The notes: generated by a model not told the origin, from the sequence alone. A stretch of DNA of 64,000 bases from Anisakis pegreffii (GCA_035041965.1 JAPYMA010000969.1:99097-163096); one strand, 5' to 3'; shown: positions 13,013-26,456, counted from the first letter of the stretch. Translations and numbers: made by a program.

Positions 13013-13140
13013 AACGACTGGAGGGCTGTTTTTGTGGATGAACGATACGATAATCGCGAAGATAGTGACTGGAGGAGGGCTGTTTTTGTGGATGAACGAT
13101 ACGATAATCGCGAAGATAGTGACTGGAGGAGGGCTGTTTC
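13013..13140. repeat. 54-bp tandem duplication, two full copies plus part of a third
   Basis: The unit beginning GGAGGGCTGTTTTTGTGGAT recurs exactly 54 bases later, and a third copy begins before diverging after GGGCTGTTTCCATG. The length is a multiple of three, so the frame 13007-13201 stays open through it (repeat of RRAVFVDERYDNREDSDW). It lies about 200 bases upstream of the SDR-1 start. Coding status is unproven. Confidence 0.85.
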
Positions 13141-14991
13141 CATGATGCTCACTGATAAGAAAAGACAGAAAACGCCAGCAGAGAGAGGATATTTTCGATA
13201 AGGAAAGTCATTAATTTACGATTGTTTTCAATTTTTTTTTCGATAAACTGAAGGAATTTTAATCTTGAATTAACGATGAATGCTCTAATTCTCAGCCTAT
13301 CAATTTTAAATAATACATTTCATCATCCAGTATGTCTCTCATTAGATCAAGCATAACAATGAGATGAGCTTGTGAGCCTATTTTACAGGTATTTTTTCGA
13401 TGTTTTTAAAATCTCAAATCGAGTCCTAAGTGTGGCTTCTGTATGAAATCATCTCATCGCTTCATATTGTTGATATCACATTTAAACAGATAACCAATTA
13501 ATAAATAAATGAATTGAATGAACGATGAAGAGAATCGAATCAAATGAAGTCATTGTTATTGTCGAAGAAAGATAATGAAATCTTGAGCAAAGTATTGCAT
13601 TACGCTGTAAAATGTGTTGAATCAAACAGACAACTAATGGATGCGAAGTGCTAAAAGCTAAAAAATGAATTACAATGTAATACCATTTCCAAGTGATGAA
13701 CGAGCGTACGTTCAAACACTCAATTTCTCGACTGTTACATTCGAAAAATCGATCGTTGAATGTTGACCGAATTAACTCTAAATAAAAACAAAAAAAAATT
13801 TCACCTCAAAAAATTTAAACCACGCGTACTGAGTACAAATTCTCATTTGGATATCTATGAAAGATTTGCTCGCATCGAAATATCGTATTGAAAGTCAGTT
13901 CGGAACAACGTGATGAATCACAAGTAAGTTGGTTGGATGGTATAAATTTGTTTCTTGAAAATAACGCAAAGGAAAATGGGCTGGATAACAGAAAAATAAG
14001 CAAGTTTTGAAGAAACTGATTAGCAAATTCGATTATTAGAAAGAAAGTTTCGAAAGAGAGCACTGTGGGATCGAGAATCAAATATGTGAACTTTAAAGCG
14101 AGTAGTAACTGATTATGAACAAAATAAACGATAGTTTATTTTAATAGGCACGAAGAGGATACAAATGACTGTGATGGCTGCACTGAATAAACAGTACGAT
14201 TCAATCACTCCGTGTTGATAGAAATGCGTTTTTGTTAAAGAACTCACGCAATACATTCATAAAACACTTCTTTGTGACACACTGCGTACACATTGACGAA
14301 ATTTTTTTCAGTTATTTTTTCGTTCTACTCAAACAGTAGCTTGAAAATGGGAGTTAACAACCTTATTGGCTGAACTTTCCGTGAGAAAATTCGCTGAATT
14401 TCAAAAGACAAGAAAATTTGTCACACGTGGTTGCATCTAATAACATGAAAATGAATGCCAGTTTTTTGCTGCTGTTGCTGTGGAGATAAAATCATTGGGC
14501 GAACACGCATTATTCAATTGAAATCAGCATAATTAGTCACAATTATGATTTCATGCGAATATAACTGGTCATGGTTTTTCATCAAATAGTTCACTGCATT
14601 CTAATTGCCTCGATTATGATTGCATGATTCACTTACATGCACTAACAATTCATTATTATTTACCTCAACAAGTTCATGCTTTATCGAACATAGAACTGGA
14701 TCTGCATCACGTCATATCTATCAATTAGCTCTTACCTATTGTGAAACGAATTATTTTTGCCTACAACATACCATCGTTACAATGCTTGCTATCGTTAAAT
14801 TTACTTTTCGTTCATTATGAGCAATTGTTACTGCTACCTGAACTAGGCAGTAGACAATTCCGCCTCGATAGTTTCTCCAATCTATAAACTTGAAGAAGTT
14901 GTTGAAAACTACCAAAGTGATAGCGTTCGGAATTCAAGAAGTTCGACATATTCGACCTAATAAAACGTCTGTTCTTTAGGAGTGGTAATAA

Positions 14992-15198
14992 TCAGAGAGA
15001 TATGGCTGTGGATTACATTTGAGCTTATCGTTAGGCCTGGATTGAATTTCATACTGGGAAACCATTAATTTGTTCAATGGAAAACTCATCCTGGTACGAC
15101 AGAACCACCTATTGGTTTTATAAATATCTTACCGTCGGCTTAATTCTCAACCTCAGTCTGACCCTAGATGTAATCCACTGTCATATTTCACTCTGACT
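14992..15198. mobile_element. MITE-like element with imperfect terminal inverted repeats
   Basis: The left end contains GTGGATTACATTTGAG and the right end, read in reverse complement, GTGGATTACATCTAG, inside about 33-bp arms with a small gap. Total length is about 207 bp with no ORF. This fits a non-autonomous DNA transposon; no clear target-site duplication was seen. Confidence 0.5.
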
Positions 15199-17056
15199 GT
15201 CGCCAATTGATGTTTTGTTTTACGCATGGTTTGAAACAAATCATTCCGCGATGAGAAAGAATGAATTCAACCACTACACATCAAATTTTACAGTCCACTT
15301 TCTCCTTTACATTCCAGATTTTTTGTCGTGAACTTTTCAAGATTACAATACATCAAAATACTACTCATATATTGTATCATATTTCAAAAGTTTGAATTCC
15401 TTTACGGGAGTTTGCATGGAAGCGATTGGCATTAGTGATGTCTCTGTTCCAGTTAAAATTTTCAGTTTCTGTTTCTTCTACATGAAATATGTGGTATTTG
15501 CAATATTCGGGACAGTGAACATTTTCGTTGAACGTTCAATGTTTATTCCCATTTAAAAATGCGTTCCTAGCGAGTCTTCACTCAAATTTGTTATTCACTT
15601 TGTTCTATTGACATTCTCTTTACTTTGAGTGAAGATCAAGTCTCAGTTTGGGTATAAATGAATGAGAGGTTCAGCAAAGTGATTTGGCTAACGAAGTGTG
15701 CTATTATTTGAGAGAACAGAAGCGAATGCAATTGTAAATGATATAATATGCTAGCTTATAGTACGCTACATTTAAATATGAATTCAGACAGCGTTCATAG
15801 TCACGAATATGTAAGTACATAGTTTTCTCCAGAATTCGAAAGTAATTCACCGAAACGAAAAATCTCGGGAAATAGGAGCGAAGCACTGAAGTCAAAATCG
15901 AAATGAAAGACGAAAGAACGGACAGCGGCTTATGATGACAGCGACAAGTAATGATAAGATGGAACATGGCATATGAACGAACAATCATTATGGATTGTGG
16001 GAATATAGGAACAAAAAATCATTTATTAAAGTATGGATGCTTAGTTGTGTACCTGTCAGTAAACGAGGTACTCTCCAATTGAGATCGACGAGAAATGAGT
16101 TGTTCGCTTCATTGTCTGTTCACAATGAATTTTTTGTCGATTCAAACTGATTGATGAACCACCCATATGTAAAGATTGCTCTTCCGGACAAAAGGGATGA
16201 CCTTATCCAATTATATTACAGTTTGTGCAGGAAGGTTTATCATAACATTCCAAACTATACGCTTTCTTGAATCATTCTTTATGGTTCATAACTGAGGAAG
16301 TTCCGGCGAAAAGTTTCTGATAAGTTTATTGAATGAGAAATATATAGAATTTGGTTAACAATCAGATTATAAAGGTATCGCTGTTAGTCGTTTGCTGAAT
16401 GAATTATTTATTGAGTAGATAAACAAGAAACACAATCTGAATCACTTGATTAATTTCGTAAAAACAAATTTGACGATCTTTTCAAAAATCAAACAAACAA
16501 AACAATTGAGGTGATTGGTTCAATAGAGCAGCAATTTATAAATGTACGTCATGAACAAACATCGAATGGGAAATGATTTCAGTTGAAAGTGCAACAACGA
16601 CAAAATGTGACAATTGAAAATGCGAAATAATGTTATGCGTACAATCCAATTTCAGCAGATTGTGAGTTATGCTACAAACAATCTAATACCCAACGAAAAC
16701 AAGGCAGTTGTTTTAAATATTAGCCTGTGATATCAGACCTTACGAGAAATGCTTCAACAATAAAATAAAAACTGCTATAATTAACGTTCTACTAATAGTT
16801 TATGGTTTGTGATTGCCGAAAATTAGTCAGCAAAAACGCACTGTTTCACACTGATCGTATGGCTAGAATTTACGAAGATGATGAATATTCTCCATATGAA
16901 GTTCAAATGACATTTCTTAAAATATCAACGAAAAATGTTTTCAAAACATCCAAGATGCGAACGAGAGAAGTTATGAGACAACTAAAAGAGCCGTATAATG
17001 ACGTCCGATTAACGCAAAAGATCATAGCCATTCAAAAGTAAGTAAAAAAACGAGAT

Positions 17057-20000
17057 CTATGAATGAAGTGCTCTCAAAATATCGTCACAATCATAATCAG
17101 CAATTGCAATCTTCAGCATCGCTCCTCCGTCTGCGTTGATCGACTGTCCTGTGATGCATTTCGACAGATTTTTATCACTCAAAAACTTGATTATCGCCGC
17201 TATATTCTCTGCTCTTGCGACTTCACCCATCGGAATCGACGTCTTTGCTATATGTTGTTTCAACTAGAATATTTTTGCAATTTTTCACAAATTTCATTAT
17301 CGCTATTACTATTATCATCGTATGCAGAAAAAGCAAACATCGTAAATTAAGTATTATGTAATGGACTGATTTCATCACGGTTATCACAGTTTTTATCAAC
17401 CAACCAGAAACACTGATTCGGAACTTCAGTTTGAATGTAACTGTGAAGAGGAAACACATGACTGAAAGTGTTTCTGATAAAATGCAAAAATGCTTATCGA
17501 ACATCGGCACAAATAAAGAACGAAATAAACGAGTTGCTCAGAAAAAACATTATTCTGTTATCACTGATTGTGAGTACAGTCGAAGTTTGAGAAATTTACG
17601 ATAAAGTAATCAAACAGATTTTGAAAAGTCAAACTGAACGAACCTTCGCGGCTTGCGCTTTCGGAAGACCGAATCTTTCATAAGCAGGAGTGTCCACAAC
17701 GCTTGGACTGAAATTAATTCTGTTTAAAGTGATAGAGTGGCTGAGCAATCAGACGTATAAATGCATTAAAATATGCAGCAATAGATGTAGCGATCAGTCA
17801 GAACTGATTTCAGATGCATTCATTGCATAGAACAGTTGTTTTGAAGACACAAGCGGTTACGATGAAAATGAATTATTATAAAATGAGTTTCACCTTCTTC
17901 AGCAATGTTAAGATGAAATTTGAAACGGTGAAAAGTTCTATGTGAAAATAAAAGAATTCCAATCAGTGTGAAAATTCACTTGAAATCTAACATATTTTCG
18001 AATGGAAAATATCAAAATTGACGAAACAATCAAAAAAAGAAATAAGAATTAATCAAACTTCACGGTATTCACTCGAACACCACTCGATGCATGTTCAAAC
18101 GCTAGAAGTTTAGTCATATGATCGACACATTTGCTCGCTAACGAATAGAATGGCAATTGCGGATCCTTAAACAACAACTTTTGAAGCTTTCCGTCTCAAA
18201 TTACACATGTGATCTTTTCTAATCATTTCATGAAGCAGTTCTCTGACGCTTCTGCATTCATTGCTTTATTTTGGCTTTAGGGCAGGAGACTATCACAGCT
18301 CTCTCATAACAAAATTTTATTATTCTACAGATTCATTTGCACAGCACTCATTAGAACTAAAAGTTCCCTGAATGCCTCCTTGACAAGCCTGACTCCCTCG
18401 TGAGGAAATGAGAAGAATTTCGTGACATTTGGGAACTTCTATTGCAGAAGATCCTTGCAAATCATTACCATCGCAAAATCGTTTATTTGTTCATTCATTT
18501 AGAATGCAATGTTTCTATAAAATAGTGTACTCGCATTTCATGTTTTCTATTTTACACTCTTATTTTCGTACCGGTTTCGCATAGAATACTAGTATATTGT
18601 ATGTTTCATTGAATACTCGCACTTTTCATTAAATTTGCTTTTGCAGCGATACAGCGAAGCAAAAAAGATGTACTTGTTGATAATTTTTGCTGTATGTGCT
18701 GCAATCAATCGGTTATTAGATAGTACTTGAATGTAAATATGTTTTCGATAGGATAAGAGCTGCAATAAACGAATATGAAGAATAAGCTTATGCGTACAGC
18801 AATTCGCGATGAAATACTGCTCACGTTAACGATATCACCGTGCGTTTCTTTGAGAAACGGAATCGCTTTGAGGCACAGCATATATTTACTGAAATGACAT
18901 TTTTTAGAGGCGGAAATGACGTTTAGCAATTTTTATGATTCGTTCTCAAGTTGTAAAATTTTGTTTGTGAACGAATGGACGTACAACTTTTGTGAGTGTA
19001 ACCCTGCCCAGTAATGAAAAGCTCTGAGAAAGGTGTACAGATAAGAAAGTGTGATGAGAGTGGTTTGGAATCAATTTTCAGTTCAAAAATCCAATAAATC
19101 CATCGGATATCCATATTAACTGAAAAGTGTATTCGATTATATTGCAGAACTTGAAAATGCAACGCAGAAACCTTTTGAAATTAGTGTTCATCACCGTATC
19201 ATAAACACACAATCTTAAATTACCGTCTTCATCGCGCTCCAGTTCACCACCTCCATGAATATTTGCCTTCAACACAATTACTTTTCAAAATTCCTTCGAG
19301 AGATTGCTTTCGAAAGTCAGATAATTTTCTTCGAAGAATTTTGCTATGACAAAAGTGCATTATGTAAAATGGAAAGCAACGCTCAGGCGTGAAACTTCAG
19401 GTCGATGAGTTTTCAATGATGCAACTTATAAATACCGAGTTTATCTTCACTTTACATTTCTCCCTAATTGTGAGCGATCGAAAGCTCTACAATTTTGAGA
19501 ATCCAACCAAAACGCTTACAAGGATATCGATTTTGCCGAACTTTTTAACCGTTTCGTTGATAATATCATCTTGAACACTCTCAAGAGTTATATCGCCAAG
19601 CAGTTCAAATACATCACGATCTTTTGCACCAACTCTTATACAGTCCGCCTTTGTCCTCTGAATAGTAAGCGTTCAAAAATTCAGTGCACTCATAGAATTG
19701 AGTTCTCATTTAGAATTATTGGTATCACTAGCTAACTAGTATTTTATAAAATTCTACTCAACATACCAACTGTCAAACAAACAACACCTCCGATCGAGCA
19801 AATCTGACCCAGCACATTTTAAAATCTAAGTGGTATGATCTTGTACCATGCAACCTTAGCACCTATGACCCATGTTCGCATGTTCTACTCGCTTTCCACT
19901 ATATTCTTTTCAGGTATTTACCAACCATCAGAAACTTTAACAGTTCACGTTAGTCCTTAAATGCTACATAAGGGAAGATTGAAAAGCGAGCAAAGTTTAT

Positions 20001-21603
20001 CCATGATAAGGTCATATGGCAAAAGATCACACGATTCAAAATCATAAGATGTGCAAGCATCTTGATAAGACAGTTTCGGTGCATTCTATATAAATCTTTG
20101 TCGAACATTTTCCACTGACTATCACACTCTACGCAGTTTTTTCAAAATTTCATTGCCACCTTCTCAGCACTACTTTCACGATAAATTTCAGTTTTTCGAA
20201 CAATGATCACAGAACATATCGATCAAAATGCAGTGAAACAGTTTCTCAACAAAGAATTGAGATTGTTTACGCATCCATACCATAGTTACAGTGAGGAAAG
20301 AGAACACGAACAATCGCACGGACGATGTTGAAGAAAACTAGTGGATGTGCACGACTATTGAATTGTTATGTTATCACATGAGAGAATGCTTGCATTTCAA
20401 TGAAATATCACTACAAGGATGGATGTCTCTCACTGACTGAAAATTCGGGGAAAGGGCGTGGGATATTACTGCTTGTATTGCTGCAGTCCTATTTACCAGT
20501 TAACGATTTCGAGCATTGCAGAAGTTTGAGGGATGGAGAAAACCCGAATTCAGTAGGAATTAAGTTTCATATTGTGACTAGTCCCATGGCCAGAATGTTC
20601 GTATTCAAAGTTGAATCTTTCACTGAAGCATGCAATAAGGTGGTGCAGTGAGCAATGTGACTGCGGTTTCGATCACATGTAACAATATGAATAAAGAAAA
20701 TAAAAAAGATGCAATGATGAGGCAATATGAAGAGTAATGGTGATATGATTCATCAATCGAATATTACCGCTACATGACTTGCTTTGATGATCAAAAGTGA
20801 AATTTCAAATGAAATATTCATTCACAAGTGGAATCTCTCACTTGCTTCGAATGAAGACAGTAACAAAGATGGAAAGTGGAAGAATGGAAGATTAAGTGGA
20901 TTTTGTGATCAATTAGCAATGAAAGTATTAATAAAAAATGTTGTTTGAGAGAGCAGTGTTCATACTTGAAATGCATTAGCTAATTATGACTCGTGCAATG
21001 GCATTTTTCAAGCAGCTGCGAACTTTTTTGATAAGATCCATAATGCGCTGAGACTTTGATCATCATAATTCAATCGTAACTAACCATCCAATGAACGTTG
21101 GATGGTTGGTTACGATTGAATTCAAGGTGGAAATGAAGAGGATTTCGTCGAGGAGGTATCACAATATGTCAGAAGCAGCATCATCATATCGGAACAAAAC
21201 CGCGGAATGAATCAAAATCGAAAACGTACAGCGAGATTCTGCGCATTTCTGCCTGTGATTGTTAATTTTGCACCCTCTCTCGCGAAAAGCACTGCTGTCG
21301 CATGACCTATACCACCGCTTGCTCCTAAAACCAAGAACACTCATTCAGCAACCCTTTGAAACTAACTTTTCGTCTTCGTTTCTTTCCAAATGTCCATTTT
21401 GTTTTCAAAATCGAAAACACGTTGAAGTAAAGTGCAAAATGTTCTCCACATTATTTACAAGTCTCAATATCATATCAGACGAATTTTACAAAAAAAAAAA
21501 AAACTAAAACCATCACGGTTGAGAAATTCCCCCCCAAAAAAAAAAAAAACAACAGTCAAAACGAACCGGTGATGATAGCAACTTTTTCACTGAAATGTCC
21601 CAT
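17057..21603 (-). CDS. Short-chain dehydrogenase/reductase SDR-2, catalytic Lys displaced
   Basis: Paralogue of SDR-1, about 277 aa. Exons in order: 21567-21603, 21230-21324, 19520-19657, 19172-19266, 18798-18888, 18059-18165, 17644-17707, 17057-17263 (TAG). Exon lengths 1, 3, 4, 5, 6 and 7 equal those of SDR-1 and all phases match, so the pair arose by tandem duplication. Motifs: MGHFSEKVAIITG; GASGGIGHATA; TITGRNAQNL with the cofactor Arg present; ANIHGGG for NNAG; VNVSSIS. The active-site segment reads FYSLASKC where SDR-1 has FYSISKGA: in gapless alignment the catalytic Lys position holds Ser and the Lys lies one residue later. The fold is probably kept but activity is doubtful. Introns are longer than in SDR-1, up to about 1.6 kb. 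Confidence 0.85.
21069..21120. repeat. Near-perfect 23-bp inverted repeat in SDR-2 intron 2
   Basis: Arms 21069-21091 and 21098-21120 pair at 22 of 23 positions; the exception would be G-U in one RNA strand. The loop is 6 bases (TGAACG). The arm core is AACCATCCAA/TTGGATGGTT. Confidence 0.9.
21490..21551. repeat. Homopolymer-rich patch (A runs and C7) in SDR-2 intron 1
   Basis: Two A runs of more than ten bases flank a short stretch, with C7 directly before the second run. It is likely length-variable and error-prone in assembly. Confidence 0.8.
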
Positions 21604-23164
21604 CAGTGTATTCCTTTTTATCAGTCAGCAAAATATTAAAATGAATAAATCCTCTCCGTATCTATCCACACAAATGTCTATTCGTTGCACAATGAAACAC
21701 AAATGAAATGAAAAAATTGCACCAATCAATTTTTCTCCGTACCATCAACACCATCAATCTATACATACATTTGTGTGTTTGTGTGATGTCTATACGTCGA
21801 TAATTTGCGGTCACAAATCGAACGCACACAAATATACGTCGAAATGTAATTGTACAAATACCAAATTGTGCCTTAAAATGTGCACATTCGAGTTAGTGCT
21901 GTCGTATGATATCGTAGGAATAAATCGGTTTCATGAGAGCTCATTCATCAGACCGAAATTTGTTTTCAATCACTTTAACAATAATATTCTTAAGAAATCA
22001 CACCACTAAATACCAAAAAAACCTTCACTCGAGAAAATTCCTCAAACATTGGTGGCTATCAGTACATTCAATGGCATTTTTCTCACAGCTCACAATACTC
22101 AACAATTGTTGAACTGTAACGTGAGTGGTTTGATTTCAACAGAATCGCACCACGTTAATTGCAACTTCAATGAGTTCAGAATTTAATTACACCTACGAAA
22201 AGAATAGCCAATTTCCTCTGGGCCAGTACACTCGATAATCGTGAGAAAAAGAAACGACAGTATCGTGGTCCGGAAAGAACGATGCATCAACTGCCATGAT
22301 ATGAGCATTTTAAATGAGATGAAATTATATACTTGGATGAAGAGCCTGAACGGAAAAACAACTGCGTAGTGAAGCTAACTCATAATGTCATAACTTCTAA
22401 CTCTATCAGAACATCAATAATAATTGCACTGAACTGAACTTCAAATAGAACTTTAAAGACCTATCTTTTTTTCAACTGGAATTCAAGCATTCATCAACAG
22501 CAATGAGTTTCATAATAAATTTTATGATCAATAATCAATTTGAATTAATGAAGAGGTGGAATAAATCAATTCATTGATAAAACATCAATACAACCAAATT
22601 ATTTTACAATGATGAAGTACAAATGGAACATAACAATAACATAATCAAAATCCGAGATTGGACAAGTCAAATAATCACATTCAAATACGAAGAGAAAACA
22701 GTTACATTGAAATTTGAACTGTTCAAAGAAGCTGCAGTTCAAATATTCTTACAGGTTTTCATGCCATAACACCTACAAAAAATGAAATGTTCGATGATTG
22801 GAATATGATTAAAAACTTGAACTTTAAAGAAAAACTCATGTGCTCGAACTGAACAATTAATCACATCTGACCAAACAATTCTCTTTTTTTTGAATGAAAT
22901 GCAACATTTTTGTGCTCACCTCTTGTCGTTTTCACGATTTCTACGTGCAAAGCTCGAAAATCTTGTAATCAAATCAATTTGCACCTCAATCGTCTGACTC
23001 AACCGTTCGAAACAAGAACTCTCACGCTGGCATTCCAAAATGCGAATGTGTCATCCTCGCTTCAACGAAAAGACAACAGAGCAAATCAAAGCCTTCATAT
23101 TAACGAATAAACAAATGAATACAAACAATGACAGAGTACGTAAATGATAACGAATACAGTAAGA
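21604..23164. other. Intergenic region between SDR-2 and YJU2
   Basis: Contains the SDR-2 upstream region and the downstream flank of YJU2. No gene, repeat or strong motif was recognised. Confidence 0.5.
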
Positions 23165-25628
23165 TCAATCAGAACTTGAATCACTACCGTAATCTGTCAG
23201 ACCAAGGAGTGCGTTTGACGGTTTTGGAGTTGATTCAATGGAACATTTTTCAGATTTCAAGTCAACAGATTTTTCACAATTTGTGTTCTTATTATGGAGC
23301 TTTTCTGATACTTTTTCATCGACATCAGTCTTCGTCTGTTCAACTTTCTGATCAGTAATTTCAGTTTTTGGCTTCTTTTTCACAATGATTGCTTTTGCGA
23401 GAATTCGCTTTTGCGTTGATTCAACAGGCTCTTTGTTTGGTAACGGTACTTCTTGTTTGACAGCTTTAATAATGGTCGATGGCTTCGAGAATTGCTTTGC
23501 TGTTCCGTTTGATGACGAAGCAGTTGAACAAGAAGGTTTTTCATCATCGTCGGAATCAATCGGTTCGTGCTTTATTTGTTTTGTAGACGGTTTTATGGAT
23601 AGGTGTTCTTCGTTATCACTGCTATCATCGTCTACAAGTCGTTTGATAACCTTTCCATCGGCCGTACGCCCGTATAACTTTCGGATAAACTCTTCATCTT
23701 TCTCTTCCTGTCTTCGTAATTCCTATAAATGATTGAATATTTAAGTATCTGACGCTGTTAAATAATCAAATTTCATCATTTTCAATAGTACTAATACTAC
23801 CAATGCCACTAAAGTTTTCCAATAACACATCTCAGAAAGTCACTCCATGAAAAGCGCACCAATTTCTTGATGGACTGAGATAGAAAATGGAAAAAAGTGC
23901 GAAACTGAATAGGGAACAGATTACTGAGCCAATCCACTAATCTAATCAACTCACTTCTGCCTGCATCATGCTTTGACTCGCCAAATACATATCCGGGTTG
24001 AACGCTTCATGCTGTCGATTTATTTCTTGCAATTCTTCGAGTTTTCCTGAATTCGATTTTCACTTTAAATAAGCATCATGAATAGCTGAGTAAGGAGAAA
24101 CTGAAGGTTGGGAATAGAATGCAATGCGTTTCAAGTAGAACTCCAAACTCCTTCTGAAAACATTTATCACAGGTATCTCAAAAAGAACGGAAATGCTAAC
24201 AGGAAGTAAGTTTGGTTAACGATCACATCAAAATAGCAGATTTGTTAAACGGTTGTGATGAAAAATACAGAATCATAAGTCTACTATGACTTGTTGATCG
24301 AACAATGAATGAGATAAAGAATCGAAAGGAATTCTTCTAGACTTAACAATTTGATATTGATAAATATAACTCACCGATAGCCTCCATTTCAGCACGACTC
24401 ATTTGTGTTCGTTTCTCTAACATTTTCATTGGGTCCTTCTTATCTTCCTCCTCTTGTGTCTCCTTCGCTTTTTCCTCTTGTTGATACAACTTGAATGCCT
24501 CGAATAACCGAGTAGCACCATGCTCCTGCTGATAATCACAATTCTCAAGATCCGTTTTAAATGTGATTTCAGCCAAACAGTTCGGACACCTGAAATGATT
24601 TGCAACTGTATCAGTGACAACCCAACAAGAAAGTGTTAACGAACGTCGATATGCCTCGGAGGAGTTCAGAAATGGCATTCTATAGGATCACAAGCAATAT
24701 AACTTATCTACAATCATTAAGAACGGAACTTTTTCAGAATTGATACTCGTTTCAAAATCAAAAGTCATGTCGTATACAAAAACGAACGAAATCGAAACAC
24801 TAAACAAGAAAATAAAACAGCGCATTCACAAAAACAAACCGAAAATAGAATCGAAATATCTTTAAGCCAAGATAAAGCTCCCCTTCGGCTGTTTCTCGTC
24901 GCATATTAAATTTTTTGCCCTGAAAGAAAAACCAAATGAAATGAATTCATAACGCTTCCAATGAACCTTCCGTGAAATTTTGAGATTTTCAGTAGCTAAT
25001 CGTATTATCAAAAATTAACGAGCCACATGCTGTTTTCGAAAGAAAATCACAGCACGGACAAAGCGTGAGTGTACATTAAACCATCCTTAATGAAGTCTAA
25101 CTCTTAAAACAAATCTCCCTCTTCCACTACTGATATATCCCATAAAGTCTTCCAGATTCATGGTTTAAGATGCAAAAAACGATGAATAATCGAAAATCAA
25201 CCTTATAGATGTACTCATTGCAAGTATTACATTGCATATTGAATGGAGCCATCACACGCTGAACGAACTGTCGGTTGCGTTGACCCTTTGCGCGGGGGAT
25301 TTTCGACGGATCGAAATCAGGTGGATAATATTTCTAAACAATTAGTCTATTATAAGACAGCTTAAGGTTGATATACCACAGTGAACCATATACAACTCAG
25401 ACCGCGCAGCAGACAAATTATGATGGAATGTTGAAAAAGGAATCGAAACGCGTCGTGGAAACACTGAGACGAGATTCTGATATACATGGCGAAATATTAC
25501 GTTAAAACAGAAATTATCGGATGTCGTATAAAATATATAATAAAAATTGCTTAGAATAAATAATTTGAAAAATTTGTCGAAAAAATAAATGGACGTACCT
25601 GGAAAACCTTCCGCTCTGTGCCAGTCAT
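23165..25628 (-). CDS. YJU2: Splicing factor YJU2/CCDC94 (Cwf16 family)
   Basis: Nuclear step-1 splicing factor that docks on the activated spliceosome. Six exons join cleanly: 25599-25628, 25202-25333, 24840-24919, 24375-24589, 23955-24046, 23165-23722 (TGA); about 368 aa against about 323 in human. The N-terminus [20 protein letters not shown], then [50 protein letters not shown] and [10 protein letters not shown] follow the family closely. Two CxxC pairs (CNTC, CPNC) form the zinc site. A coiled, charged Glu/Lys segment follows, then a long Ser/Asp/Lys-rich tail with an NLS-like KKKPK and the end DYGSDSSSD. The tail is the least conserved part and explains the extra length. Confidence 0.94.
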
Positions 25629-26456
25629 TTTTGATGAGTGTTCTTAGCTCAGAAGTAATCTTGTATTTAAGGTCATGCAAGCTCCACCAATATCCTGAGA
25701 AAATATAGAAGAACTGCAACAAACAGAAAAACTGCACGATTTGATTAAATAAGCACCAGTTGAAAACAGAGCCGATTTTTGGTTACCTTTTCGGTAATTC
25801 AAGGACGGAAGGGGTGTGGCCTAGCACACACACGATGGAATGCTGACAGTTCGCCAAGTAGGAACGGAGTGACAAGTCGCCAAATGACGGAACTTGCATT
25901 GTCATTTGATAGTTACTCAGAAATATGAATTTCTTACCCATTCAACGGCAATAAATCCGGGCAGTTAATACATCGTTTAATAGCAAGGGCCCAGGAAAAT
26001 GCAACATGATGTGAACAGTGGGCAACAATAAACATATGTTCGAGATTTTCTATTTCGCTTTAAGTGCAGAATTTCAAGAAATATTTTGAGTTGTTACCCA
26101 CTCGAGTGGGCGAATTTATAATCACGATGTATACCTTCTTGTAGTCGAGATTGAGCACTATATAAATCCGCTTTGAACATTGATGGCAACTGTTAGGTTA
26201 CGAGAGTTATGTCGCTTGGTGTGATCTGTGATGATTTTCAAGAGTCACAATTGATATACATACTGGAGGAAGTGAAATTCTTTCTGATGTAAATTTAAAA
26301 ATTAGGAGGAATGTTGCACATCATTTTGTAGCAGAGGTTCAATTTTTTTTGCCAAAAATGCGATAACGTTGCTAAGTGACGAGAGCTATGCCGCCTGGTG
26401 TGAACAATGATGATGATCAACACTACTGAACATCCCCACTGCAACCAACTGAAATC
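25629..26456. other. Upstream region of YJU2
   Basis: Contains two loosely similar stretches near 26.19 and 26.37 kb (TTACGAGAGTTATGTCGCTT versus GTGACGAGAGCTATGCCGCC), apparently an old local duplication. No coding exon is supported. Confidence 0.4.

Larger units (their letters stand above)
12801..17056. other. Intergenic region between SDR-1 and SDR-2
   Basis: Holds a two-copy 54-bp tandem repeat (about 13.0 kb) and an inverted-repeat element (about 15.0-15.2 kb). ORFs of 60-94 codons here show no recognisable domain and no supported splice chain. Confidence 0.55.

Noticed and set aside
18110..18165. Codon insertion in the SDR-2 active site
   Set aside because: The exon has the same length (107 bases) as in SDR-1, so this is a substitution pattern shifting Lys, not an insertion.
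23385..23732. 115-codon plus-strand ORF
   Set aside because: It is antisense to the last exon of YJU2, whose minus-strand frame is supported by splicing and homology.
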